DNA of 51,778 nt, taken from positions 1 through 51,778 of the forward strand of contig JAQUTL010000018.1 in assembly GCA_028709805.1 (NCBI GenBank), written 5' to 3'. The notes beneath the pieces were generated by a model. It was not told the origin of the DNA, did no database searches, and saw only the letters and a program-made list of their open reading frames with translations. Shown here piece after piece: positions 17,801 to 35,410 of the stretch. A program made the position numbers and the translations under genes. How positions within the stretch are numbered: the first letter of the stretch is position 1; each line of letters starts with the position of its first letter. Origin of the DNA: Victivallaceae bacterium. GTDB taxonomy: Bacteria > Verrucomicrobiota > Lentisphaeria > Victivallales > Victivallaceae.

Positions 17801-17931
17801 AACACAAACTCAGGGTTCCCCCGGCGCTGATCAAGCGATTTTTCAAAAATACGGTTATCCTGCCAAAATTTCAACACTTCCTCTTCCATTGCGGGGAAGC
17901 TGACCTGATTCGAAACTGCTTTAAACATCAT
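14812..17931 (-). CDS. ileS: Isoleucyl-tRNA synthetase, type-2-like
   Basis: Charges tRNA-Ile. The 1039-residue enzyme has a class I HIGH motif in ATGLPHYGH (H56-H59) and KMSKR at 591-595, CP1 editing domain between them, and a class Ia anticodon domain. The DGPPFATGLPHYGH and AGTIKD context is that of type 2 (eukaryote-like) IleS rather than the ANG..H.GH form of ordinary bacterial enzymes; the C-terminal zinc site of the E. coli enzyme is absent. Type 2 enzymes are known to resist mupirocin. The start overlaps the upstream membrane-protein gene by 11 bp. Confidence 0.95.
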   Translation of the reverse strand: MMFKAVSNQVSFPAMEEEVLKFWQDNRIFEKSLDQRRGNPEFVFYDGPPFATGLPHYGHLLAGTIKDVVPRYQTMRGKYVPRTFGWDCHGLPVENEMEKKLNLKNKKDIEKFGIANFNESCRSIVLRYTAEWEKIVGRMGRFVDFRGGYRTMDCSFMESIWWVFRQLWDKGLIYEGYRILPYCPRCSTPLSNFEANQGYKDVVDPAITIRFKVKDQADTYLVAWTTTPWTLPSNLALAVGADIDYVKIRDNGVFYIMAKSRMGAYYKETPEIAAEFKGAALEGVRYEPLFDYFADLAAQKAFQVLLADFVSTEDGSGIVHIAPGFGEDDNAVCKKYGLPEVCPIDELCCFTSEVPDYQGRFVKDVDNEVIARLKAEGKLVFRSTIKHSYPHCWRDDHALIYRAVSTWFVKVEAIKDRMIAANEKIEWMPAHLKEGRFGKWLANARDWAISRNRYWGTPLPIWRNEEGEVVCIGSIAELEKLTGKKVTDLHKHFVDELEIPSPTGKSPLKRISEVLDCWFESGSMPYAQNHYPFENKAHFESVFPADFIAEGLDQTRGWFYTLVVLAAALFDEPPFKHVVVNGLVLAENGQKMSKRLRNYPDPMEVVNNCGADALRLFMLGSQVVRAEDLKFSEAGVREVIRGVMIPLWNAYSFFVTYARLDEFEPEAGAAAPENPANPLDRWILSSLAQMTGEITESLDNYNLQKAANRFSKFIDDLTNWYIRRSRRRFWKSSNDSDKLEAYRTLHHVLLSFCKVAAPFIPFVTDEIYRNLRTADMPESVHLCNYPAAEDQYRCADLELQMELAMRSVSLGRFLRTQSNLKVRQPLARAIIVAGSAEDRARLAECSDIVSEELNVKQVEIGDDETALVEFSCKANFKSLGPKLGKDMKQAAAILSGLSSSEIAAILAGKPYGLEIGGRRVEITADDLAVQRTEKPGVAVATDSGVTVALETTITPELEREGLAREIVSRIQNLRKEMEFEVSDRIRLYYQVPDSCAAVFGEFGEYLKNEVLAVEISAAKLDGEPLDVNGFECRFKIEKA

Positions 17932-18394
17932 CCGATCCTATATTGACTCTTTCAATGTTTTCATATCTTAAACGAACGCTCTTCTCGCCGCCTTCCAGCG
18001 TAAATATTCCGGTGTCGTCACCGACCTTGCGGATGGACTCGCAGCGCAGCACGCTGCCGCCTTTGGTGACTATCTCGAACCGCCCCTCCTTTGGCAGGTC
18101 GGCGAAAAACTCCTGACCGTACGGCAAAACCTCTTCAAATTCCGCGACTTCCCCGATCGTCGCCGTCGATGATGAACTCGACGGCGTACCCTCCTTTGCA
18201 AAATTGAACTTAAAATCGAACAGCGACTTCAAATCAATGTGCCATGGCGCAAACAACAGCGAAACCGCAATCAGGCCGACAGCAACCGCCATTGCCAGCA
18301 TCACCGGAGAAACAAAGTTGACATAAGACAATAAAGCTTTAAAAAAGCCCCATAATATACCGTACTCCGCCATACCCCACCCCCATATTGCCAT
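17921..18394 (-). CDS. Small membrane protein of unknown function
   Basis: A 157-residue protein not recognised by family. It has a hydrophobic segment at about residues 22-50 (VNFVSPVMLAMAVAVGLIAV) after a short amphipathic start, then a Ser-rich linker (SSSSST) and a soluble, charged C-terminal part of beta-like character. The ATG at 18394 lacks a ribosome site; a second ATG at 18373 (MAEYGILW) is preceded by a G-rich GGGGTGGGG stretch and may be the true start. Its end overlaps ileS by 11 bp, so it leads the ileS-GH130 transcript. Confidence 0.65.
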   Translation of the reverse strand: MAIWGWGMAEYGILWGFFKALLSYVNFVSPVMLAMAVAVGLIAVSLLFAPWHIDLKSLFDFKFNFAKEGTPSSSSSTATIGEVAEFEEVLPYGQEFFADLPKEGRFEIVTKGGSVLRCESIRKVGDDTGIFTLEGGEKSVRLRYENIERVNIGSDDV

Positions 18395-18412
18395 TGTTGC
18401 ACCAATCGTTAT

Positions 18413-18441
18413 AATATAGCATCTCCGTGTTGTTTTGTAAA
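18413..18441 (-). promoter_or_regulatory. Promoter of the membrane protein-ileS-GH130 unit (TTTACA-N17-TATATT)
   Basis: On the minus strand TTTACA (18441-18436), 17-nt spacer, TATATT (18418-18413), preceded by GC as in the leuS and pfp promoters. Predicted start about 18406. Confidence 0.7.
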
Positions 18442-18682
18442 GAAAAAATGCAAAGCAAAACCCGCAATCACAACAATTTTCATTTTTTCACATCATCCGC
18501 TCTTTATGAAAAAACATGGTCGCACCGCCTATTCCGGACTCGGCGCCAAAATCGTGAAAAAAAAACGGCCGTGCAACGGTTCAGCGGTCAATTTGCGCGT
18601 ACCGTAAAGCAAAAATCAATCTCCATCATGCCGTCTTCCGGCTCCACGACGGCCGAATACGCCACCTTTCCAGATATAAAAA

Positions 18683-18709
18683 AACCGCACGGGAAAATCC
18701 CGTGCGGTT
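18683..18709 (-). terminator. Rho-independent terminator after rpsS
   Basis: A 10-bp perfect GC-rich stem (18685-18694 with 18698-18707), extended by two A-T pairs, with a 3-nt loop. On the minus strand it is followed by a run of seven T (18684-18678). It lies 40 nt after the rpsS stop and ends the long ribosomal cluster. Confidence 0.9.
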
Positions 18710-18748
18710 GAAACAGCAGCCAATCGGCTGAACCGAAGTCCAGCGCGA

Positions 18749-19021
18749 CTACTTTTTGCCGGAAACGACACCATGCTCGCGGAAAGCGCGGGTGGCGACG
18801 AATTCACCGAGACGGTGTCCGACCATATTTTCAGTCACAAACACTGGCTGGAAAGTTTTTCCATTGTGCAGATTGAAAGTATGACCGACAAAGTCCGGCG
18901 TGATCATCGAACGACGCGACCAGGTCTTGATCGCATCCTTCTTGCCGCTCTTGGTCATCTTCTCGACTTTGTCGATAAGATACTGGTCGACAAACGGCCC
19001 CTTTTTAATCGATCTGGCCAT
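18749..19021 (-). CDS. rpsS: Ribosomal protein S19
   Basis: A 90-residue small-subunit protein of the 30S head that contacts the A-site finger. The [12 protein letters not shown] start and the HNGK...[12 protein letters not shown] segment are diagnostic. The ATG shares one base with the rplB stop (TAATG). It is the last gene of this cluster: a terminator follows and no rplV or rpsC is found downstream. Confidence 0.98.
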   Translation of the reverse strand: MARSIKKGPFVDQYLIDKVEKMTKSGKKDAIKTWSRRSMITPDFVGHTFNLHNGKTFQPVFVTENMVGHRLGEFVATRAFREHGVVSGKK

Positions 19022-19848
19022 TATTTCTTCCTCCGTTCAACGATGAATTTACTCGAAGTCTTCTTCGGACAACGGGTGCGATACCCCTTGGCCAGCTTGC
19101 CCCACGGCGAAACCGGATGTCCGCCGCCGGAAGTACGGCCTTCACCGCCACCCATCGGATGGTCAACCGGGTTCATGACCACGCCGCGAACATGCGGACG
19201 CATGCCGAGATAACGCTTCTTGCCGGCCTTGCCCATCTTCACATTCATGAATTCGGAGTTGCCGACTTCACCAATGGTGGCGCGGCATTCAACCGAAACC
19301 ATGCGGACTTCACCCGACGGAAGTTTGACCTGCGCATAATCCTCTTCCTTGCCGCGCAGCACCGCATACTGCCCGGCGGACCGGGCAAGTTTAGCGCCGC
19401 AACCGGCCAGAAGCTCGATGCAGCAGATATTGACGCCAACCGGAATATCCTTGATCTTCAGGCTGTTGCCCGGCTTGATCTCGGATTTCGCGCCGTTCAT
19501 GATCACATCGCCAACCTTCATGCCGGCGGTCTGAATGATATAGGCCTTCTCGCCGTCCGCATAGCAGATCAGCGCGATGTAGGCCGAACGGTTCGGATCG
19601 TATTCGATCGTCTTCACGGTGGCCGGAACGCCCTCTTTCATGCGCTTGAAATCGACCAGACGGTAGCTGCGCTTGTTGCCGGCGCCGCGGAACCGGGTGG
19701 TGATGCGGCCGTAGCAGTTGCGGCCGCCGGTGGCCCGCTTGCCGCGGGTCAGGCTCTTTTCCGGCTTGTCGGCAGTCAGGACGCTGTAATCGGCAGCGGT
19801 CATATTGCGACGGCTCGGAGTCGTTGGATTGTAGCTTTTCAATGCCAT
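19021..19848 (-). CDS. rplB: Ribosomal protein L2
   Basis: A 275-residue 50S protein needed for subunit joining and peptidyl transfer. Seen: [14 protein letters not shown] start, and the [13 protein letters not shown] segment, with the conserved His of the peptidyl-transferase-proximal loop. Standard length. Follows rplW after 20 nt. Confidence 0.98.
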   Translation of the reverse strand: MALKSYNPTTPSRRNMTAADYSVLTADKPEKSLTRGKRATGGRNCYGRITTRFRGAGNKRSYRLVDFKRMKEGVPATVKTIEYDPNRSAYIALICYADGEKAYIIQTAGMKVGDVIMNGAKSEIKPGNSLKIKDIPVGVNICCIELLAGCGAKLARSAGQYAVLRGKEEDYAQVKLPSGEVRMVSVECRATIGEVGNSEFMNVKMGKAGKKRYLGMRPHVRGVVMNPVDHPMGGGEGRTSGGGHPVSPWGKLAKGYRTRCPKKTSSKFIVERRKK

Positions 19849-19868
19849 AGTAGTTTACCTTTCCTGCG

Positions 19869-20150
19869 TCAGAACAGCTCGATCGAGCCTTCGGACAGCG
19901 TCACAATAGCCTTTTTCCAGTCCGGCCGGCAGCCCTTCTTGATCGAGCGCCCCATGCGTTTCGCCTTGCCGGCCACGTTGATCACGTTGACCGCCTCGAC
20001 TTTGACGTTGAACAGCTGCTCCACCGCCTTGCCGATTTCGATCTTGCCGGCGGAGGTGGCAACCTTGAAGACATACTTGCCGGAAGTGGCAAGCGCCTGA
20101 TTCTTTTCGCTGACAACCGGAGAAATAATGATGCTGTATGCGTTTTTCAT
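19869..20150 (-). CDS. rplW: Ribosomal protein L23
   Basis: A 93-residue 50S protein at the peptide exit, where SRP and trigger factor dock. The ISPVVSEKNQAL start (family IxxPxxTEKS) and the VNVINVAGKAKRMGR loop identify it. Position between rplD and rplB is the usual S10 order. Confidence 0.96.
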   Translation of the reverse strand: MKNAYSIIISPVVSEKNQALATSGKYVFKVATSAGKIEIGKAVEQLFNVKVEAVNVINVAGKAKRMGRSIKKGCRPDWKKAIVTLSEGSIELF

Positions 20151-20167
20151 TCTTGTTTCTCCTTACC

Positions 20168-20797
20168 TTAGCTCAAGCGCGCCACAAAAGCATCGAGCGC
20201 GTCTTTGGTGAAGAGCACACGATTGTAGCACAGAAGTTCATAAACGTTCACGCTTGAAGACTTGCGCAGAGCCACGGTCGGCAGATTGCCGGTGGCGCAG
20301 ACCACGCATTCCTCATAGTCGGGAACCGCGAACAGCAACGTGTCGTCAATCTTCAGAGCATCGAAGATCGCAACCGCGCTTTTGGTCTTGTGATCGGGCA
20401 GCTCAAAAGCGTCCACGACCATCACATTACCCTCGGTCACACGCTCACTGAAAGCGCGGCGAAGCGCCAGTTTGGCGACTTTCTTGTTGACCTTCTTGGT
20501 GTAGTTGCGTTCGGGGCTCGGTCCGAAGATCGTGCCGCCGCCCACCCACACCGGGGAACGGTTGCTGCCGGCGCGGGCGCGTCCAAGCCCCTTCTGACGG
20601 AACGGCTTGGCACCGCCGCCGGAGACCATCCCGCGAGTTTTTACGCTGGCGGTGTTCGCACGCTGATCGGCCATGAACGCAACGACCGCGTCATGCACGG
20701 CCTGCTCGCCCTTCTCCATCTCGATGACTTCATCGGGCAGAACGTATTCACCGACAACCGCGCCCTGGCTATTCAAAATATCCAATTTCTTAGTCAT
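20168..20797 (-). CDS. rplD: Ribosomal protein L4
   Basis: A 209-residue 50S protein lining the exit tunnel. The GGAKPFRQKGLGRARAGSNR stretch is the conserved tunnel loop, followed by GGG..FGP.PR-like GGGTIFGPSPERNY. In E. coli L4 represses the S10 operon; here the likely leader would lie between rpsJ and rplC rather than before rpsJ. Confidence 0.97.
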   Translation of the reverse strand: MTKKLDILNSQGAVVGEYVLPDEVIEMEKGEQAVHDAVVAFMADQRANTASVKTRGMVSGGGAKPFRQKGLGRARAGSNRSPVWVGGGTIFGPSPERNYTKKVNKKVAKLALRRAFSERVTEGNVMVVDAFELPDHKTKSAVAIFDALKIDDTLLFAVPDYEECVVCATGNLPTVALRKSSSVNVYELLCYNRVLFTKDALDAFVARLS

Positions 20798-20805
20798 TGT
20801 ATCAC

Positions 20806-21438
20806 CTACTTTTTGATCGCCTTGCGCAGCAGAACAATGCCGCCGTTGGCTCCCGGCACAGCGCCACGAACCAGAATAACGTTGTCCTCCGCCACGACCC
20901 GGACGATTTCAAGATTCTGAATCGTCCGCCTAACGTTGCCCATGTGCCCCGGCATGCGCTTGCCAAGCCAGACGCGGCCCGGGAATTCGCACATACCGAT
21001 CGAACCGGTACGACGCGTCCATGCGCCGCCGTGACTCGCACGGCCGCCGGCGAAACGGTAACGCTTCACAACACCCTGAAACCCGCGCCCCTTGGTGGTG
21101 CCGGTAACGTCGAGATATTCATTCTCGGCAAAGACATCCGCCTTGAGTTCGGTGCCGATCGCCAGATCGCTGTCCGCTTCAGTGCGGAACTCGCGCAGAT
21201 GGGTCGGGGCGGTGGTCTTGTAGCCGGCCTTGGCGCAGTGCCCCAGGACAGCCTTGCTTACGTTCTTCGCCTTGCGGGCGCCGAACCCGAGCTGGACCGC
21301 GCTGTAACCGTCGCGGTCCTGGGTTTTGACATCGACCACGACGCACGGACCCGCCTCGATCACCGTTACCGGGACGATCTTGCCTTTGGCATCGTAGATC
21401 TGGGTCATGCCCAGCTTCTTACCGATTAAGTTTTTCAT
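20806..21438 (-). CDS. rplC: Ribosomal protein L3
   Basis: A 210-residue 50S protein that helps form the peptidyl transferase centre. The ATG at 21438 (MKNLIGKKLGMTQIY) is chosen because AAGGAG lies 4 nt upstream; the open frame reaches 21465. Conserved GRGFQGVVKRY and GSIG..PGRVW...MPGHMG segments are present. It is separated from rpsJ by an unusual 167-nt gap. Confidence 0.97.
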   Translation of the reverse strand: MKNLIGKKLGMTQIYDAKGKIVPVTVIEAGPCVVVDVKTQDRDGYSAVQLGFGARKAKNVSKAVLGHCAKAGYKTTAPTHLREFRTEADSDLAIGTELKADVFAENEYLDVTGTTKGRGFQGVVKRYRFAGGRASHGGAWTRRTGSIGMCEFPGRVWLGKRMPGHMGNVRRTIQNLEIVRVVAEDNVILVRGAVPGANGGIVLLRKAIKK

Positions 21439-21605
21439 TTTGCTCCTTCGGATACTTACGTCCAATCGGTCGGACGCATTGGTATCGCATTCCCGGCGGA
21501 TTGTTCCGCCTTTTCTCGTTCAACGGAAGACCGGCGGCAAACGTCCTGAAACGTCATTCACCGGTCCTTCGCTCAATGCCGGTCAACGGGCAACTCCCCC
21601 GCCGA
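21439..21605 (-). promoter_or_regulatory. Structured rpsJ-rplC intergenic leader
   Basis: A 167-nt gap where most genomes have only a few bases. It contains two compact hairpins on the minus strand: a 6-bp GGCGGA/TCCGCC stem (21495-21510) and a CGTCC/GGACG stem with an 8-nt loop (21459-21476), the latter about 20 nt before the rplC ATG. A ribosomal-protein autoregulatory element is a reasonable guess; no known motif was matched. Confidence 0.4.
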
Positions 21606-21920
21606 CTAGCCGATCTTGACCGAAATGTCCACACCGGCCGGCAGATTCAGCTTCTTCAGCTCATCAACCGTCTTGGCGGTGGGATTGACAATGTCCATCA
21701 TGCGCTTGTGCGTGCGCATCTCGAACTGCTCCATCGACTTCTTGTTCACGTGCGGCGAACGGTTGACCGTAAAACGCTCAATCCGGGTCGGAAGCGGCAC
21801 CGGACCGGCAACCATCGAACCGGTACGCTTGGCGGTGCCGACGATCTCCGCGACCGACTGGTCGAGGATGCGGCTCTCATAAGCCTGCAAACGAATGCGG
21901 ATCTTCTGTGAAGTGCTCAT
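21606..21920 (-). CDS. rpsJ: Ribosomal protein S10 (NusE)
   Basis: A 104-residue 30S protein that also serves in transcription antitermination with NusB. The [10 protein letters not shown] start and the HKRMMDI and DISVKIG segments are diagnostic. It begins one base after the fusA stop, so the str and S10 clusters are fused here. Confidence 0.97.
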   Translation of the reverse strand: MSTSQKIRIRLQAYESRILDQSVAEIVGTAKRTGSMVAGPVPLPTRIERFTVNRSPHVNKKSMEQFEMRTHKRMMDIVNPTAKTVDELKKLNLPAGVDISVKIG

Positions 21921-21921
21921 T

Positions 21922-24033
<2,112 letters not shown>

Positions 24034-24039
24034 AAAAAA

Positions 24040-24510
24040 CTACCAGCGGTAATGCGCAAAAGCTTTATTGGCCTGGGCCATCTTGAAAGTGTCTTCCTTT
24101 TTCTTGACAGAGGAACCGGTATTGTCGAACGCGTCCATAAGCTCCGAGGCCAAGCTCTCGGTCATGCTCTTGCCCTTGCGGCCGCGACTGTAGGTGGTGA
24201 TCCAGCGCATCGCCAGCGCGACCTGACGGTCGGCACTGACTTCCACCGGCACCTGATAGGTGGCGCCGCCGACACGCCGGCTCTTGACTTCCAGCTTCGG
24301 CTTAACGTTCTCAAGCGCGCGGTCAAAAACCTCCATCGCCGGCACATCCTGTTTCTTGCCGGAGATGATGTCAAGCGCGCCGTAGACGATCCTCTGAGCC
24401 ACGGACTTCTTGCCGCGGGTCATAATAGTGTTGATCAAACGGGCGATATTCTCGCTGTTGTATTTCACGTCGGGAGTAAGTTCCCGCTGTTCTGGTCTGC
24501 GTCTTCTCAT
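24040..24510 (-). CDS. rpsG: Ribosomal protein S7
   Basis: A 156-residue 30S protein that nucleates head assembly. MRRRRPEQRELTPD start, GKKSVAQRIVYGAL and the KSRRVGGATYQVPVEV segment identify it. In E. coli it represses the str operon. Confidence 0.98.
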   Translation of the reverse strand: MRRRRPEQRELTPDVKYNSENIARLINTIMTRGKKSVAQRIVYGALDIISGKKQDVPAMEVFDRALENVKPKLEVKSRRVGGATYQVPVEVSADRQVALAMRWITTYSRGRKGKSMTESLASELMDAFDNTGSSVKKKEDTFKMAQANKAFAHYRW

Positions 24511-24528
24511 TTCTTAATAGTCTCCTGA

Positions 24529-24900
24529 TTACTTGCCGCGTTTCACGCCGTATTTGGAACGTCCCTGCTTGCGCTTGGCCACGCCAAGGCTGTCCAGCGC
24601 GCCGCGAACAATGTGATAACGGACGCCGGGGAGGTCGCGTACACGGCCGCCCTTCACCAGCACCACCGAGTGTTCCTGAAGATTGTGACCTTCGCCGCCG
24701 ATGTAGGCGGTGACTTCCTGCCCGTTGGTCAAACGGACACGGGCGATTTTACGCAAAGCCGAGTTCGGCTTCTTCGGCGCACGGGTGGTCACCTGAAGAC
24801 ACACTCCGCGACGCTGCGGGCAGGCGCTCAGAGCACGACTCTTGCTCTTGAATATCTTCTTCTCGCGCCCGAAACGAACCAATTGATTGATTGTTGGCAT
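24529..24900 (-). CDS. rpsL: Ribosomal protein S12
   Basis: A 123-residue decoding-centre protein. MPTINQLVR start and [11 protein letters not shown] (K43 intact, so no sign of the classical streptomycin-resistance change). The ATG at 24900 has AAGGA 5 nt upstream, preferred over the open frame to 24912. First gene of the str part, preceded by a likely promoter of its own. Confidence 0.98.
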   Translation of the reverse strand: MPTINQLVRFGREKKIFKSKSRALSACPQRRGVCLQVTTRAPKKPNSALRKIARVRLTNGQEVTAYIGGEGHNLQEHSVVLVKGGRVRDLPGVRYHIVRGALDSLGVAKRKQGRSKYGVKRGK

Positions 24901-24972
24901 TTTTTCCTTCACACCTTTTTCGTATATTTATATGTCAAATGAATATCAAAAAATACACACATTGAGACCTTT

Positions 24973-25000
24973 AAGATAGCCTTTCTTTCAAAAAAAACAA
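24973..25000 (-). promoter_or_regulatory. Candidate promoter of rpsL (TTGTTT-N16-TATCTT)
   Basis: On the minus strand TTGTTT (25000-24995), 16-nt spacer, TATCTT (24978-24973), in an AT-rich 130-bp stretch that contrasts with the GC-rich surroundings. Predicted start about 24966, giving a 65-nt leader for rpsL. Confidence 0.45.
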
Positions 25001-25064
25001 ATGAATTTCCATAAAAACCCATCTTTTTCTGAAAAAATCGGTTGCTTAACGTCTCTTATGTGCT

Positions 25065-25112
25065 CCGGCGACGGCCGAACGCCGAAGGAGCCGAAGCTCC
25101 TTCTGGCGCCGG
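25065..25112 (-). other. Structured rpoC-rpsL spacer with UUCG hairpin
   Basis: On the minus strand a 7-bp AAGGAGC/GCTCCTT stem (25085-25102) is capped by the very stable UUCG tetraloop and enclosed by an outer CCGGCG/CGCCGG stem (25065-25070 with 25107-25112). It starts about 30 nt after the rpoC stop. No T run follows directly, so it is more likely an mRNA 3'-end stabiliser, processing site or weak attenuator than a full terminator. Confidence 0.5.
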
Positions 25113-25144
25113 TGTTCTGCGTCACGGCCTCCCGGACCGCATCC

Positions 25145-29404
<4,260 letters not shown>

Positions 29405-29421
29405 AGCACACCTCCAAATTA

Positions 29422-33252
<3,831 letters not shown>

Positions 33253-33762
33253 TTTTCACCGTTTGTTGTTTGTGAACCGTTTCACGCGCAGCGCGCGCAA
33301 AAACTGTTTATATAAAATTTTTTGTTATTTCAAACCGGAAACGCCTGAATTTAAACAAGCGAAGCCTCCGACTGATTTTTTTTAAAACAAAATCGCCGGA
33401 AGCTGAAAATTTTTTGGAAATAAATGCGTCGGATCACCAATAAACCACGATCAATCCCGAACCGCATGACGGCAGAGACCAAAAAGCCACAATCTCCGCC
33501 CCGGCTTCAACGGCCGCGTTGTACGCCGCCTCAAGCCTTGAACGCCCCGCTCTTCCGTCCCTCCGGCCTCATTCTCCGCCGACCGCCGCCTGCATGCGCA
33601 GTCAACCGCGAAAATCTCACTTTTCACTGCCGGAACACCGGTCAAACCGCGCGCCCCAATAATATCTCATCTCGACAATGACAATAACACCCGATAAATC
33701 GAAATCACTGCCGTCTCCGAATCGGAGACGGCAGCGGAATGAATCAAAGCAATAATGCTTAA
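33253..33762 (-). other. rplL-rpoB spacer
   Basis: 510 nt without a convincing gene. Near rplL it holds a strong hairpin (33708-33734); the part next to rpoB (33290-33420) is AT-rich with several T runs on the minus strand and a TTGAAA/TATATA pair spaced too closely (13 nt) for a confident promoter. A minus-strand frame at 33451-33645 and a plus-strand frame at 33424-33681 show no protein-like features. Confidence 0.6.
33708..33734 (-). terminator. Hairpin after rplL, possible attenuator
   Basis: A perfect 11-bp stem (33708-33718 with 33724-33734) and 5-nt loop, beginning 28 nt after the rplL stop. On the minus strand it is followed by TGATTTCGATTTAT, a broken T-rich tail, suggesting partial termination or RNase processing, analogous to the known attenuator/processing site between rplL and rpoB of E. 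coli. Confidence 0.6.
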
Positions 33763-34167
33763 TTACTTCAACTCAACCTTGGCGCCGGCGCCCTCAAGCT
33801 GCTTCTTGATCTTCTCGGCTTCGTCCTTGTTCACGCCTTCCTTGACCGGTTTCGGCGCGCCCTCGACCAGTTCCTTGGCTTCCTTCAGCCCCAGACCGGT
33901 GATCGCACGGACTTCCTTGATGACCGCAATCTTGTTCTCGCCGAAAGCGGCCAGAACAACACTGAACTCGGTCTTCTCTTCAGCCGGAGCGGCAGCAGCG
34001 GCAGCAGCCGGAGCAGCGGCAACAGCGACCGGCGCGGCAGCGCTGACGCCCAGACGCTCTTCCAGAGCCTTGACCAGCTTGGAGAGATCCAGAACAGTCA
34101 TGTTCTCAATATAGGAAATGAACTTTTCCATTTCCGCGGACACTTCAACTTTGGTTTCTTCAGACAT
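33763..34167 (-). CDS. rplL: Ribosomal protein L7/L12
   Basis: A 134-residue stalk protein that recruits translation GTPases. N-terminal dimer domain, an Ala-rich hinge of about 20 residues, and the conserved C-terminal domain ([31 protein letters not shown]). The ATG at 34167 (MSEETKVEV) has GGAGG 8 nt upstream; the open frame reaches 34182. Confidence 0.98.
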   Translation of the reverse strand: MSEETKVEVSAEMEKFISYIENMTVLDLSKLVKALEERLGVSAAAPVAVAAAPAAAAAAAPAEEKTEFSVVLAAFGENKIAVIKEVRAITGLGLKEAKELVEGAPKPVKEGVNKDEAEKIKKQLEGAGAKVELK

Positions 34168-34190
34168 TTTGCATGCCTCCATATTTCTTG

Positions 34191-34715
34191 TTAATTGTTT
34201 GTATCAATCTTGTCTTTGTAAGCGTTGAGCACGTTGAGAATCGTGGCGGCCTTCGCATTGAGCAGGCTGACCAGATTGCGGCTCGGAGCCTGGAGAACGC
34301 CAAGCAGCATCGCACGCATGACATCCTTGGAGGGCAGTTCGGCAATGGCGGAAATATCCGCCACCGTAAGAAGCGCTCCATCCATCATGCCGGCCTTCGC
34401 CTTGAGCTGCTCGTGCGCTTTTCCGAAATCGGCAAGGCATTTGGCAACCGCCGAAGCGTCACCGCTGCCGAACACCACCGCAGTACCGCCGGTAAAGGTG
34501 ACACCCGCCAGCGCCGACACTCCGCTGATTTCAGCTGACTTGGCGATCAGCGCATTTTTCAGAACGCGGCAGGAAGCACCGAGAACGGCAAGCTTGTTGC
34601 GCAGTTCCGCAATATCCTTTACCGCGAGTCCCTGATAGGAGACAAAATAAACAAAATTTGAATCCTTCAGCACCGAGCCGATATAATTGGCTAAATGAAG
34701 CTTTTCATTTCTCAT
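34191..34715 (-). CDS. rplJ: Ribosomal protein L10
   Basis: A 174-residue base of the L12 stalk. Recognised by the [19 protein letters not shown]-terminal region, the [11 protein letters not shown] segment and the C-terminal helix that binds L12 dimers. Its ATG overlaps the rplA stop by 4 nt (ATGA), so the usual L10-binding leader before rplJ is absent. Confidence 0.95.
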   Translation of the reverse strand: MRNEKLHLANYIGSVLKDSNFVYFVSYQGLAVKDIAELRNKLAVLGASCRVLKNALIAKSAEISGVSALAGVTFTGGTAVVFGSGDASAVAKCLADFGKAHEQLKAKAGMMDGALLTVADISAIAELPSKDVMRAMLLGVLQAPSRNLVSLLNAKAATILNVLNAYKDKIDTNN

Positions 34716-35410
34716 TTTTGCCTCACAGCTTCTTTAACGATTACTTTGACGCCCGGGCTCATGGTGGACGACACCGTGCAGCTCAGGATATAAGGTCCCT
34801 TCGCACTGGCAGGCTTGGCCTTCTGGATCGCGTCAAGCACAACGTTATAATTGCCGCAGAGCGACTCAACCGGGAATGACACCTTGCCAATCGGCACATG
34901 CACGCACGCACCGCGATCAGCACGAAATTCGGCGCGTCCGGCTTTCGCCTCGCGAACCGCGTTGCCAACCTGCTCGGTAACGGTACCGGTCTTCGGGTTC
35001 GGCATCAATCCGCGCGGACCCAGCTGACGACCCAGCGGACGAACCAGCTTCATCGCTTCACCGGAAGCAATCAGCACGTCAAAGTCCAGCCAGCCGTCTT
35101 TGATCTTTCCGACCACGTCGTCATAACCGACGACATCGGCTCCGGCCGCTTTCGCATCCTCAGCCTGAGCGCCGTCAGCGACAACGCAGACCCGGATGTT
35201 CTTGCCGGTTCCGAAGGGCAGCGCCACGGCGCCGCGCACGTTCTGATCGCTTTTACGCGGATCAACGCCCAGCTTGATCGAGATTTCAATCGTCTCGTCA
35301 AACTTGATGTGCGGCATCGCCTTGATCTTGGCCATCGCCTCGGCAACGTCATAACGCACAGCCGAGTCGATCGTGGCAATCTGCGATTTGTACAGTTTAC
35401 TTCTACGCAT
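34712..35410 (-). CDS. rplA: Ribosomal protein L1
   Basis: A 232-residue L1-stalk protein, which in other bacteria also represses the L11-L1 m[12 protein letters not shown] start, [17 protein letters not shown] and [21 protein letters not shown] are diagnostic. The ATG at 35410 overlaps the rplK end by 8 bp; the longer open frame into rplK is not used. Confidence 0.97.
   Translation of the reverse strand: MRRSKLYKSQIATIDSAVRYDVAEAMAKIKAMPHIKFDETIEISIKLGVDPRKSDQNVRGAVALPFGTGKNIRVCVVADGAQAEDAKAAGADVVGYDDVVGKIKDGWLDFDVLIASGEAMKLVRPLGRQLGPRGLMPNPKTGTVTEQVGNAVREAKAGRAEFRADRGACVHVPIGKVSFPVESLCGNYNVVLDAIQKAKPASAKGPYILSCTVSSTMSPGVKVIVKEAVRQK

Larger units (their letters stand above)
18395..18748. 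other. Intergenic region between the ribosomal cluster and the ileS unit
   Basis: About 350 bp without a convincing gene. It contains the terminator of the ribosomal protein cluster (18683-18709) and the promoter of the membrane protein-ileS unit (18413-18441). The AT-rich stretch between them has a short plus-strand open frame (18427-18711) with no ribosome site and no protein-like composition. Confidence 0.6.

Noticed and set aside
14785..17946. A plus-strand open frame of 1053 codons opposite ileS
   Set aside because: It is the antisense of a well-supported synthetase gene; the translation is rich in His, Arg and Gln, low in complexity of fold, and has no ribosome site. Long antisense frames are expected with this GC-rich codon use.
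18427..18711. A 94-codon plus-strand frame in the rpsS-ileS gap
   Set aside because: It runs through the terminator hairpin, has no Shine-Dalgarno and shows no protein-like character.
33424..33681. Open frames on both strands in the rplL-rpoB spacer
   Set aside because: Pro/Arg-rich translations without ribosome sites or recognisable motifs; the region is better explained as an untranslated spacer.
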